The translations under genes were made by a program, and so were the position numbers. The notes under the pieces were generated by a model. The model was given only the letters and a program-made list of their open reading frames with translations, had not been told where the DNA came from and did not search any database. 64,000 nucleotides of DNA from Amaranthus tricolor (taxonomy: Eukaryota; Streptophyta; Magnoliopsida; Caryophyllales; Amaranthaceae), in NCBI RefSeq assembly GCF_026212465.1, contig NC_080062.1:10196238-10260237 (forward strand), read 5' to 3'. This document shows, piece after piece, positions 13,898 to 24,319 of this stretch; position 1 is the first letter of the stretch; every line of letters starts with the position of its first letter.

Positions 13898-15304
13898 ATG
13901 AATTTGGAAGAAAAATTTGATGCATTAGTCAATATGGTCACCCAATTGAGTTTGACTGTTTATGAGTTGAAGAACACAACACCACAGTACCCACCAACCC
14001 CACAGCCTAACCCTAACCATGAACATGCAAAAGAAGATAAATCCATGAGAATTGATGTTCGTGAATTTGATGGCACCTCCCACGAACCAGAGAACTATAT
14101 TGAATGGGAGAAAGGGATAGAAAGATACTTTGAGTACATGGATACCCACCCTGACCAACAATATAAAGTTGCTAAAGTTAAGCTAACACACCTTGCAGCA
14201 ACATGGCTTGAGGGTGTGCAGAGGCAACGAGTGAGAGAAGAAAGACCTAAGATCAGCACCTGGGAAACACTTAGGAAACACCTTAGGAGGAAATACATAC
14301 CATCCAATTACAAGCAACAACTGTATGCAAATTGGAGCAACCTAAGGCAGGGGAACAGGTCAGTTTTAGACTACATACAGGAGGGGGAAAGGCTGACTGT
14401 CTTGTGCAACATTGATGAACCCGAAGAGCTGAAGGTGGGCAGATTTTTAGGAGGATTGAGGGAGGACCTGCGAGAGAAGGTGGAGGTGATCCAAAACCTA
14501 ACATATGAAGGGGCTTGTAACAGTGCCTTAATCTTTGAAAAATCAGCAAAGAGGAGAGCTACACAAACTACACCTATGATGAACAGAATGAGAGAAAACA
14601 GCAGCATTAAAACTCCTGCACAGAACCCAGTACATGACTCACCTAGTGGCAATAGGACAGCTGCGCATCTCATTTACAGTAGCACTACACAGCCTCAAAA
14701 TACACGTACTGATTCTCACATAGAAAGGCAACTCACAGCAAAAGAGAAGGACATGAACCCTAAGGATGTTATGTGTTTTAAGTGCCATGGGCATGGTCAC
14801 TACAAGAGAAATTGCCCCAATGCACGAGCCTTCACACAAAGAGAATGGGAAGAAATTAATAGTAGGAAGGGACCAAGGGCTATGCTAGTGCACATAGAAG
14901 GCAAAGGGGAGGAAGTCAAATTACCACCTACACCTGAGGATGAGTATGAGGGATCTTTTAGAGTCAATAGTTTGGGATTAATGGAAAGAGTGATGGATAG
15001 CACCACTGAGGATAGTGAAGAGGAAGGAGGAATAGAGCACATTTACCCTGAGGAGGAGCTTCACAATTTGTTGATCAGGAGAAACCTTCACATGGTCCCA
15101 CAGGTCAAGAATTTAGACCAAAGAGAAAACATTTTTCAAACAAAATGTAAGATCGGGAACAAACTATGTGATTTGATCATTGATGGAGGAAGCGAATCCA
15201 ATTGTGTGAGTAAAGAGCTAGTCAAAATCTTGGGATTGACCACTACACCTCACCCTCGACCTTACAAATTAAGGTGGTTAGATAATAACACAGAATGCGG
15301 TTAG
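13898..15304 (+). CDS. Gypsy gag-protease, body 1
   Basis: Frame of 468 codons. Residues about 60-190 are the capsid-like retrotransposon gag domain (YIEWEKGIERYFEYM... AATWLEGVQRQR...). A CCHC zinc knuckle, CFKCHGHGHYKRNC, lies at about residues 292-305. An aspartic protease core begins near residue 425 with CDLIIDGGSESNCVS. The expected D-S/T-G is D-G-G here, whereas the related element at 37726 has DSG, so protease activity is doubtful. The frame stops inside the protease (TAG about 15302) and continues in another frame, a frameshift relative to the related element. An 865-bp leader without a gene separates PBS and ATG. The frame is tagged Ty3/gypsy by gag type and Met PBS. Confidence 0.9.
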   Translation: MNLEEKFDALVNMVTQLSLTVYELKNTTPQYPPTPQPNPNHEHAKEDKSMRIDVREFDGTSHEPENYIEWEKGIERYFEYMDTHPDQQYKVAKVKLTHLAATWLEGVQRQRVREERPKISTWETLRKHLRRKYIPSNYKQQLYANWSNLRQGNRSVLDYIQEGERLTVLCNIDEPEELKVGRFLGGLREDLREKVEVIQNLTYEGACNSALIFEKSAKRRATQTTPMMNRMRENSSIKTPAQNPVHDSPSGNRTAAHLIYSSTTQPQNTRTDSHIERQLTAKEKDMNPKDVMCFKCHGHGHYKRNCPNARAFTQREWEEINSRKGPRAMLVHIEGKGEEVKLPPTPEDEYEGSFRVNSLGLMERVMDSTTEDSEEEGGIEHIYPEEELHNLLIRRNLHMVPQVKNLDQRENIFQTKCKIGNKLCDLIIDGGSESNCVSKELVKILGLTTTPHPRPYKLRWLDNNTECG

Positions 15305-15305
15305 T

Positions 15306-16808
15306 AAACAATGCTTGGTGAATTTTAGCATAGGCACATATAATGACCAAGTGCTTTGTGATGTTTTAGCCATGAATGCTTGTCATGTGTTGCTTGGGAG
15401 ACCATGGCAACATGATAGGAAAACTATCCACAATGGTTTCACCAATGTCTATTCACTAAAACACGAGGGTAAGATTAAGGAGTTAATACCACTACCCCCT
15501 CACAAAACCATACCTCCTACCAAGACCAAGCAATCACCTACGCATTTATTAGGAAGGAAGGAGTGTGATGCTAAGGATGATAGTGTTAGATACATAACCA
15601 AGCTAACCTTCTATGAGACCATTAAACTACATGGAATACTTCAAAGCATTAGAAGTTATAAGGATTCTAAGTTCCCTAACACCCTTTTGAGTAATTTCTG
15701 CACTATGTTGAGCACAAAATTAAAATTCAGTGTTGCATGTTACCCTCAAATGGATGATCAAAGGAAAGTGACCAATAAGTCCTTGGGGCATATCTTAGAG
15801 AACTTAGTTGAGAAGAACAACAAAGATCGGAGTGAAAATTTAGCCCACACTGAAGTTGCATATAGTAGATGCTTTAGTCTAACCTTTAAGTGTTTTCCAT
15901 GTAAATGCATGAATAGCTTAAATTCTATGACTTCTACTGCCTTAGTTCATTTATCCTTGCAGGACAACGGTGCATGGAACACAAGGAAGCCAATAGGCAC
16001 AGCTCAACACACAGCTGCTCAGGACCAGACAGTAGAGAATGCAGCCAGCAGCCATGATGTTTCACCCTACCACACGAGCGTGGAATTGAGGACAATTCCT
16101 TTTCAAGAAAGGGGGATTAAGCCATATCAGCTAGGCTCATGTGAGGACAACAACAACAACCCAAATGCTAGCAAGGAATCAATGAACAACAACAACAAAG
16201 GCAACAAAAATCATTTTGATGTTTCTGATTTTACGCATACAAGGCCATTATCTACACATGATAATGAGACCAAGATAAACCTAAATAATAAGGAAGATCA
16301 AGAACTAATTATGGGAAAGCAAGAACAAGAGCTTGAAGCATCAAAGGAACACAGAAGACCTGCAACAACCCAAAATCAAAGGCATCAGCAGCCTCTGACC
16401 AGTTCCACTGACCAGGACACCTTGGCGGGCCTACCCAGACGAATCCTAAGCCCAAGGGATGACGTGGAGGATATATTTGGAATCTCCACACTTGAACCTA
16501 GCTACCATGGTTCAAGGGTCCTACTCATGATCATTGAAAGCACATGGAAGAGTAAGGCAAAGGTCGCACAGTCATCATGGACAGCAAGCCAAAACACACA
16601 GCAGCTTCTGACCACTTACCAGGACATCTTGGCAAGCCCGCCCAGACGTGACCCGAACCCATTAGATGACGTGGAGGGTAGAGCTGGAATCTCTGCACAT
16701 GGGTCTAGCTACCATGATCCAAGAGACCTCCTAGAAGTCACCAAAGGTGGACTGAAAATAGAGGCTAAGGTCACCCAGTTGACAGAAGAACCAACAACTG
16801 CTGCATAG
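15306..16808 (+). pseudogene. Pol remnant (protease end, partial integrase, LTR-encoded tail), body 1
   Basis: Continues the protease in a shifted frame (SIGTYNDQVLCDVLAMNACH, matching TLGTYEDEILCDVLEMDACH of family 2). It then jumps from KKECD-type linker sequence straight to the distal integrase core (FYETIKLHGILQSIRSYKDS...). Reverse transcriptase, RNase H, the integrase zinc finger and the first catalytic Asp are absent, and the position of the second catalytic Asp reads SYKD. The frame runs past the polypurine tract (about 16102-16117) and through 690 bp of the 3' LTR before stopping at 16808. The LTR-encoded part contains two tandem, diverged copies of a roughly 65-residue unit. No functional start codon is proposed. 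Confidence 0.75.
16102..16117 (+). promoter_or_regulatory. Polypurine tract, body 1
   Basis: TTCAAGAAAGGGGGAT lies immediately before LTR copy 2. This is the normal position of the plus-strand primer; the same sequence precedes copy 3 at 20359-20374. Confidence 0.8.
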
Positions 16809-17275
16809 TCTTGATTGTTCTGTTTTAAGCTTCTTTAGGCGCGTGTAGGCACGTGTTTGTAAATAGCCGTTAATAACCGTTAGAAACTCATGTAATTAGC
16901 CTACTCCTCATTCCTAGCTCTATAAATAATTGATTCAATCATTGTAAACGGATGTTGATTGTTGAATAAAATTCCAAATTTCAGAAAACTTCAAGTGTTT
17001 GAATTTTTCTTCAATTGCTTGCAATTGGGTTACTTGGGCCAGTTTGCCCTCCATTGATTGTGCAACCTCTTGATCAGTCTTCAAGTTTGCACTTCAATCT
17101 ATCCAAGAACATTGATCACTCCATTGATTAATCAAAGGAATCCTTCATTGTTGCGTTGAAAACGGGCTTCCAACCCTTGTCAAGGCATTGCATAGCAATC
17201 TTGGAATATCCCTGGTTTGAGTCACATTGTGATTGTGCGTATAAAGTTCATCATTTCACACGCATAATCGCATCA
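16118..17275 (+). repeat. Gypsy family-1 LTR, copy 2 (recombinant)
   Basis: 1158 bp. The 5' part carries the copy-3 alleles (TAAGCC start, CAAAGGCAAC, GATCAAGAAC, GCAAGAAC). The 3' part carries the copy-1 alleles (GATCACTCC, AAAGGAATCC, AAAACGGGCTTCC without the 6-bp addition, TTTGAGTCAC). It serves as both the 3' LTR of body 1 and the 5' LTR of body 2. Confidence 0.93.
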
Positions 17276-18154
17276 ATTGGTATCAGAGCAAGGACGTGTA
17301 GGGCTTGAATTTCATCCTCATTCATTGGTGAAGACGAATTCTTTGCTTGAACCATCAGAGGAATCAAGAATTCAGAGATTAGGGCGATTTTCTGTTCGTA
17401 TTCGATTTCAGTGGCAAATCTCTACAAATTTCGGTTGTTTTTCTTCCTTTTGTTTAATTACTTCATGAATTAATGTTCCTAGATATAATTCGAAGCATTT
17501 CAATTGAATTTGGTTGGTAATTTGTGCGTGCATTATCTGATATTCACGAAAATTGTTCTGAAACCCTAAAGAACCCAGTTCTTGAAGGAGTATTCTGCAA
17601 TTGGCGATTTTTCTTTGCATATCCGTTTAAATTTCATCTGAATTAATCAAAATAGAACTGCAATTACATCATCATTGTATTTTTGCTTACGAAGTGATTG
17701 TGACTGTGGCTGCACATTACATACCATCAAAGAACTCACAGTGCTGTTCTGATTTGTGTGACATTGATATTCAAAATTGAATTTTTATACCATCTCGTGC
17801 ATATTTGGCTGTAATCAACAATAACTAAGGAATTTACATTCAACAAAACATCTAAAGAACAAGGTGATTGTTATTGTTTCAGTTTAAAGCAAGTTGTGCA
17901 CAGAACACAATTGTTCAATCTTGATTTCTGTTGTAAAACAGAACATTTGCTGCACCACTTCTTTTCCTTTGCATGTTGGTTTTAAAATCAACAACTCATT
18001 ATAATTGCAAGGTATTTGCTGCTATCTCATTTCAAGAAAGTTCGTGTACAAAATTCAGAAGTCAGAACACAAAGTGCTTAGAACAGTTTTGCTGCATTCA
18101 ATTCCTTATTTACATATTTGCATAGCTTTGTGTGTTTGCAACATATAGATCATC

Positions 18155-19561
18155 ATGAATTTGGAAGAAAAATTTGATGCATTAGTCAATATGGTCACCC
18201 AATTGAGTTTGACTGTTTATGAGTTGAAGAACACAACACCACAGTACCCACCAACCCCACAGCCTAACCCTAACCATGAACATGCAAAAGAAGATAAATC
18301 CATGAGAATTGATGTTCGTGAATTTGATGGCACCTCCCACGAACCAGAGAACTATATTGAATGGGAGAAAGGGATAGAAAGATACTTTGAGTACATGGAT
18401 ACCCACCCTGACCAACAATATAAAGTTGCTAAAGTTAAGCTAACACACCTTGCAGCAACATGGCTTGAGGGTGTGCAGAGGCAACGAGTGAGAGAAGAAA
18501 GACCTAAGATCAGCACCTGGGAAACACTTAGGAAACACCTTAGGAGGAAATACATACCATCCAATTACAAGCAACAACTGTATGCAAATTGGAGCAACCT
18601 AAGGCAGGGGAACAGGTCAGTTTTAGACTACATACAGGAGGGGGAAAGGCTGACTGTCTTGTGCAACATTGATGAACCCGAAGAGCTGAAGGTGGGCAGA
18701 TTTTTAGGAGGATTGAGGGAGGACCTGCGAGAGAAGGTGGAGGTGATCCAAAACCTAACATATGAAGGGGCTTGTAACAGTGCCTTAATCTTTGAAAAAT
18801 CAGCAAAGAGGAGAGCTACACAAACTACACCTATGATGAACAGAATGAGAGAAAACAGCAGCATTAAAACTCCTGCACAGAACCCAGTACATGACTCACC
18901 TAGTGGCAATAGGACAGCTGCGCATCTCATTTACAGTAGCACTACACAGCCTCAAAATACACGTACTGATTCTCACATAGAAAGGCAACTCACAGCAAAA
19001 GAGAAGGACATGAACCCTAAGGATGTTATGTGTTTTAAGTGCCATGGGCATGGTCACTACAAGAGAAATTGCCCCAATGCACGAGCCTTCACACAAAGAG
19101 AATGGGAAGAAATTAATAGTAGGAAGGGACCAAGGGCTATGCTAGTGCACATAGAAGGCAAAGGGGAGGAAGTCAAATTACCACCTACACCTGAGGATGA
19201 GTATGAGGGATCTTTTAGAGTCAATAGTTTGGGATTAATGGAAAGAGTGATGGATAGCACCACTGAGGATAGTGAAGAGGAAGGAGGAATAGAGCACATT
19301 TACCCTGAGGAGGAGCTTCACAATTTGTTGATCAGGAGAAACCTTCACATGGTCCCACAGGTCAAGAATTTAGACCAAAGAGAAAACATTTTTCAAACAA
19401 AATGTAAGATCGGGAACAAACTATGTGATTTGATCATTGATGGAGGAAGCGAATCCAATTGTGTGAGTAAAGAGCTAGTCAAAATCTTGGGATTGACCAC
19501 TACACCTCACCCTCGACCTTACAAATTAAGGTGGTTAGATAATAACACAGAATGCGGTTAG
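18155..19561 (+). CDS. Gypsy gag-protease, body 2
   Basis: Same 468-residue product as the frame at 13898-15304, with the same CCHC knuckle, the same DGG in place of the protease DSG, and the same terminating stop. Identity to body 1 over the whole frame indicates a very recent duplication, or a duplicated assembly segment. Confidence 0.9.
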   Translation: MNLEEKFDALVNMVTQLSLTVYELKNTTPQYPPTPQPNPNHEHAKEDKSMRIDVREFDGTSHEPENYIEWEKGIERYFEYMDTHPDQQYKVAKVKLTHLAATWLEGVQRQRVREERPKISTWETLRKHLRRKYIPSNYKQQLYANWSNLRQGNRSVLDYIQEGERLTVLCNIDEPEELKVGRFLGGLREDLREKVEVIQNLTYEGACNSALIFEKSAKRRATQTTPMMNRMRENSSIKTPAQNPVHDSPSGNRTAAHLIYSSTTQPQNTRTDSHIERQLTAKEKDMNPKDVMCFKCHGHGHYKRNCPNARAFTQREWEEINSRKGPRAMLVHIEGKGEEVKLPPTPEDEYEGSFRVNSLGLMERVMDSTTEDSEEEGGIEHIYPEEELHNLLIRRNLHMVPQVKNLDQRENIFQTKCKIGNKLCDLIIDGGSESNCVSKELVKILGLTTTPHPRPYKLRWLDNNTECG

Positions 19562-19562
19562 T

Positions 19563-21065
19563 AAACAATGCTTGGTGAATTTTAGCATAGGCACATATAA
19601 TGACCAAGTGCTTTGTGATGTTTTAGCCATGAATGCTTGTCATGTGTTGCTTGGGAGACCATGGCAACATGATAGGAAAACTATCCACAATGGTTTCACC
19701 AATGTCTATTCACTAAAACACGAGGGTAAGATTAAGGAGTTAATACCACTACCCCCTCACAAAACCATACCTCCTACCAAGACCAAGCAATCACCTACGC
19801 ATTTATTAGGAAGGAAGGAGTGTGATGCTAAGGATGATAGTGTTAGATACATAACCAAGCTAACCTTCTATGAGACCATTAAACTACATGGAATACTTCA
19901 AAGCATTAGAAGTTATAAGGATTCTAAGTTCCCTAACACCCTTTTGAGTAATTTCTGCACTATGTTGAGCACAAAATTAAAATTCAGTGTTGCATGTTAC
20001 CCTCAAATGGATGATCAAAGGAAAGTGACCAATAAGTCCTTGGGGCATATCTTAGAGAACTTAGTTGAGAAGAACAACAAAGATCGGAGTGAAAATTTAG
20101 CCCACACTGAAGTTGCATATAGTAGATGCTTTAGTCTAACCTTTAAGTGTTTTCCATGTAAATGCATGAATAGCTTAAATTCTATGACTTCTACTGCCTT
20201 AGTTCATTTATCCTTGCAGGACAACGGTGCATGGAACACAAGGAAGCCAATAGGCACAGCTCAACACACAGCTGCTCAGGACCAGACAGTAGAGAATGCA
20301 GCCAGCAGCCATGATGTTTCACCCTACCACACGAGCGTGGAATTGAGGACAATTCCTTTTCAAGAAAGGGGGATTAAGCCATATCAGCTAGGCTCATGTG
20401 AGGACAACAACAACAACCCAAATGCTAGCAAGGAATCAATGAACAACAACAACAAAGGCAACAAAAATCATTTTGATGTTTCTGATTTTACGCATACAAG
20501 GCCATTATCTACACATGATAATGAGACCAAGATAAACCTAAATAATAAGGAAGATCAAGAACTAATTATGGGAAAGCAAGAACAAGAGCTTGAAGCATCA
20601 AAGGAACACAGAAGACCTGCAACAACCCAAAATCAAAGGCATCAGCAGCCTCTGACCAGTTCCACTGACCAGGACACCTTGGCGGGCCTACCCAGACGAA
20701 TCCTAAGCCCAAGGGATGACGTGGAGGATATATTTGGAATCTCCACACTTGAACCTAGCTACCATGGTTCAAGGGTCCTACTCATGATCATTGAAAGCAC
20801 ATGGAAGAGTAAGGCAAAGGTCGCACAGTCATCATGGACAGCAAGCCAAAACACACAGCAGCTTCTGACCACTTACCAGGACATCTTGGCAAGCCCGCCC
20901 AGACGTGACCCGAACCCATTAGATGACGTGGAGGGTAGAGCTGGAATCTCTGCACATGGGTCTAGCTACCATGATCCAAGAGACCTCCTAGAAGTCACCA
21001 AAGGTGGACTGAAAATAGAGGCTAAGGTCACCCAGTTGACAGAAGAACCAACAACTGCTGCATAG
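19563..21065 (+). pseudogene. Pol remnant, body 2
   Basis: Identical in translation to the remnant at 15306-16808: protease end, distal integrase fragment and an LTR-encoded tail that ends at 21065 inside LTR copy 3. Lacks reverse transcriptase and RNase H. Confidence 0.75.
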
Positions 21066-21538
21066 TCTTGATTGTTCTGTTTTAAGCTTCTTTAGGCGCG
21101 TGTAGGCACGTGTTTGTAAATAGCCGTTAATAACCGTTAGAAACTCATGTAATTAGCCTACTCCTCATTCCTAGCTCTATAAATAATTGATTCAATCATT
21201 GTAAACGGATGTTGATTGTTGAATAAAATTCCAAATTTCAGAAAACTTCAAGTGTTTGAATTTTTCTTCAATTGCTTGCAATTGGGTTACTTGGGCCAGT
21301 TTGCCCTCCATTGATTGTGCAACCTCTTGATCAGTCTTCAAGTTTGCACTTCAATCTATCCAAGAACATTGATCATTCCATTGATTAATCAAAGAAATCC
21401 TTCATTGTTGCGTTGAAAAGGGGCTTGGCAGTCCAACCCTTGTCAAGGCATTGCATAGCAATCTTGGAATATCCCTGGTTTGAATCACATTGTGATTGTG
21501 CGTATAAAGTTCATCATTTCACACGCATAATCGCATCA
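20375..21538 (+). repeat. Gypsy family-1 LTR, copy 3 (3')
   Basis: 1164 bp, starting TAAGCC and ending GCATCA. It has private 3' changes: GATCATTCC, AAAGAAATCC, a 6-bp length difference (GGGCTTGGCAGTCC) and TTTGAATCAC. It is followed by GGTTG, the second target-site copy. Confidence 0.93.
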
Positions 21539-21543
21539 GGTTG

Positions 21544-24048
21544 GTATCAATGTTTTGATTGTTTTGATATAAGGCAGTCTACCTTGAATTGGCTCTTATT
21601 GTGGTATTGACTTTAAGTGCTGGCTGGTGCTTTTGTTGCCAAATGGCTTTTGTGTTACATCTTTCCGTTCCTCAAATATATGCAGATCAAAAGCTAACTA
21701 CCGTTGTTGCGGAGTTACGCCAGGTGCAATAAGGGAGACCACATACTGTTTTGAAAGGAATAAATTCGAATCAGCATCGATATTGAAGGCCTGCTCTCAT
21801 GCTTTTGAGGCCAAAGCCTACTCAGTGCAACTGTTGTCACAAACGGAACAAATACAAATCAGCAAAAAGAAGCTCCTCTTGCATATTCACAGGTAATTGC
21901 CTACTTTGTAGTGTTTGGATTGAATATTCTTCTGCATTTAGCCTTGACCGATCAGTATACCTAATTAATACCAAGATTTTGAATAATTATTTGATGCATT
22001 CCATATTTTCAGACTTGTTAGTCTGCTGTAGATTGGTCTGCTGCAGCGGAATTAGCATACCGTAAGAAGGTTGGTGGACTTTCCAAAACTCACGACTCTT
22101 TGTGAATCTCCTTTAACTGAACGTCTGCCTGATTTGACAAAACATGCACATCATGATTTTCATTTCGTAACATTACCAAAACTTTAATCTTCCTCTTATA
22201 ATGAATCCCTTACCTTAACTAGATATAATTGGAAAGTCTTACATTAACATCACGTTACCTGATACCTAAAATGATGATGAGAACAAATTAAATAGATCAA
22301 GTTGTATGTATGTAGCTTAATCTCATCATAGTGTACACTTCCAAGTAAACATGGCTTAATCTCATAATCTGATCTGTATCTTGATAATTTAATTGTTCCT
22401 CGCGTACTCGAGAGTATTAAGGTAATTTCTTTTTCATGATTTGTTGAATCCTTGTTAGGTGTTGATTAGTAGGTTTATTAATTGTTATTAACTTATTATT
22501 ATTATTTGTATTTTGATAATTTACTGGGCAGTAGAGATTTTTGGTTTTTGTTGACTTTTGAATTATTAGGATAGAATATGTTTTAATTTGTTGTAGAGAT
22601 CAAGAAGAAAATGGTTGTTTTTACAAAGAAGATTGAAGATTTGGGTGTGCAAGCTGATATGTGCAGTAGAGATATCAGAAGAGTAAGAACATCATTAAGC
22701 ATTCTAACAATCATTTATAAAAACTGTCATAATCCTTTGTTATGTTATGTTGTGTTGACACTTTGAAATTGAAATAAATTGTAATTCCAAAATCCAAATG
22801 ATTGGATCTAAATTCATTTGTTGAATAGAATATGGAGTATTTTGACCACCCAAAGCCACTTACTTATTCCTAAATCTGAATTCTGGGTCTAGGCCTCGTC
22901 TCACCAGATCAGAATAGGGAATCCTTCATTGATCATGTGTCTGTTCTGAATGAGATTGTTACATTAGTCCATACTGAAATATAAGCATTTCTTCCAAGTT
23001 AGGATTTTGACAGGCAATCAGAATTCACATTCTTTTCACGTCTTTTTTTGTTTGAATTTTATTTGCATACTTGAATGATGATTAATGACCTTGATCAATT
23101 TTTAGTTACGTGATGTTGTTGTGGTGTATCATGCTCTTGTAATGAAGCTGACTAACCAATTTATGATGAGTCTTGGACTATACTATGATACAATTGTTCA
23201 CTTTACTGTATTAACTGTTCGAACTGATTGGAAGAGTACTTATAATCTGCTTTTCTTGCGTGTGAGAGTCTGAAATGCAAGAATGAAACTACAACCACCA
23301 CAAATGCCTAATGAGCTTCATTGAGGTGAGTTTAACAAATGCACGGCAAAGATGAAAAGAAAAATATGTTTCTTGTATTGAATTTAGAATATGAATTGTG
23401 CATTTTGAATGAAGATGCTATTGAATTCATCAGCAGAAAATCAAAGTAGTACAATCAGAACTATATTTGTGAACATTTCACCTTCAATACAGAATTGATT
23501 TTTTTTTTCCGCTTTTCTCTTATAGCTTCTCAACACATATGTACGCACATGTTATCTATTGAATTCATCAGTAGCTTATTTGTTAGATCTGATTGCACTC
23601 AAGTACAACATTGAATCTTAGTACTAATGACATTCACATTTGGATATCAATACACAAACATGAAGGAAAAGTACGTCAAGTTCAATGAACTTAACACCAA
23701 ACAAGCGGATCACAAGGTCAAGTGCAAAGTAATTGAGAAATGGAGTGAAGACTTTGGACAGATAGAGTGTAGTTCTAATCCAGATGACACCACCTGCTGA
23801 AATTCTACTATGATTAGTTTTGGGCTCTTTGTGCTGTGCACAACTATTGAACACTCTTCATGCTATGCATTGAAAATTTGGTAGCCCTATCATGGATGCT
23901 TAAGACTTGTTTACATGGGATGTTTTTAGAAAACATTAGATTATATTTTCAACAATATATAGTAAGCTACTTCATAGACCTTCTCTAAATGTATACCTTT
24001 GAATAAATTATGTTATGAAATCGTTGTTTGTAGCTGTTTTCCCATTGT
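21544..24048. other. Flank of the tandem element, no confirmed gene
   Basis: An AG-GT bounded frame at about 21683-21892 (KANYRCCGVTPGAIRE...) and a short coding-like stretch at about 22598-22685 ([20 protein letters not shown], followed by GTAAGA) could be remnants of exons. I recognise neither family, and they cannot be joined in frame with confidence. The rest is AT-rich with no features seen. Confidence 0.3.
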
Positions 24049-24201
24049 TCTGTCAGTGCTGATGTCTCGTGCGCTGTCAGTGCTGCTGTTTCGTTGTACT
24101 ATCAGTGCCTCTGTCTTGTGTTCTGTCACACTGCAGCCTCGTTGTTCTGTCAGTGCTGTTGTCTTGCGTTTTGCCATTGTTGTTGTCTCGTTTTTCTGTT
24201 A
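24049..24201 (+). repeat. 24-bp minisatellite, about six copies
   Basis: Imperfect tandem copies of CTGTCAGTGCTGATGTCTCG-type units of 24-25 bp. The period is a multiple of three, so frames stay open through it on both strands. A coding-like stretch (GNTVGASDSVHKMERILKK, about 24253-24312, preceded by CAG and followed by GTAAGT) lies 50 bp downstream; its family is unknown. Confidence 0.7.
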
Positions 24202-24319
24202 GTATGTACGCAACTTTCATAATTTTGTTTATGTTTCTGTTTATGTCCAGGCATTGGAAATACTGTTGGAGCATCAGATTCTGTCCACAAAATGGAACGC
24301 ATCCTTAAGAAAGTAAGTG

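Larger units (their letters stand above)
11861..21538 (+). mobile_element. Tandem Ty3/gypsy element: LTR-body-LTR-body-LTR, TSD GGTTG
   Basis: The unit repeats with a 4257-bp period. LTRs lie at 11861-13018, 16118-17275 and 20375-21538, with two bodies between them. The 5-bp sequence GGTTG stands immediately before (11856-11860) and after (21539-21543) the array, so the whole array occupies one insertion site. Each body has a Met-tRNA PBS, a gag-protease frame, a remnant of integrase and a polypurine tract, but no reverse transcriptase or RNase H. It is therefore a non-autonomous family. The two bodies encode identical protein frames. The middle LTR is a hybrid of the outer two (see findings). 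The insertion interrupts DNA downstream of the LRR kinase exons. Confidence 0.93.

Noticed and set aside
13925..15042. Series of minus-strand frames of 66-100 codons across the gag region (repeated at 18182-19299)
   Set aside because: Antisense shadows of the gag-protease frame; no independent motifs.
21627..21896. 89-codon frame with CCGVTPGAIRE, possible continuation of the LRR kinase
   Set aside because: Similarity to the region after the LRRs is suggestive in two frames at best and cannot be joined by splice phase.
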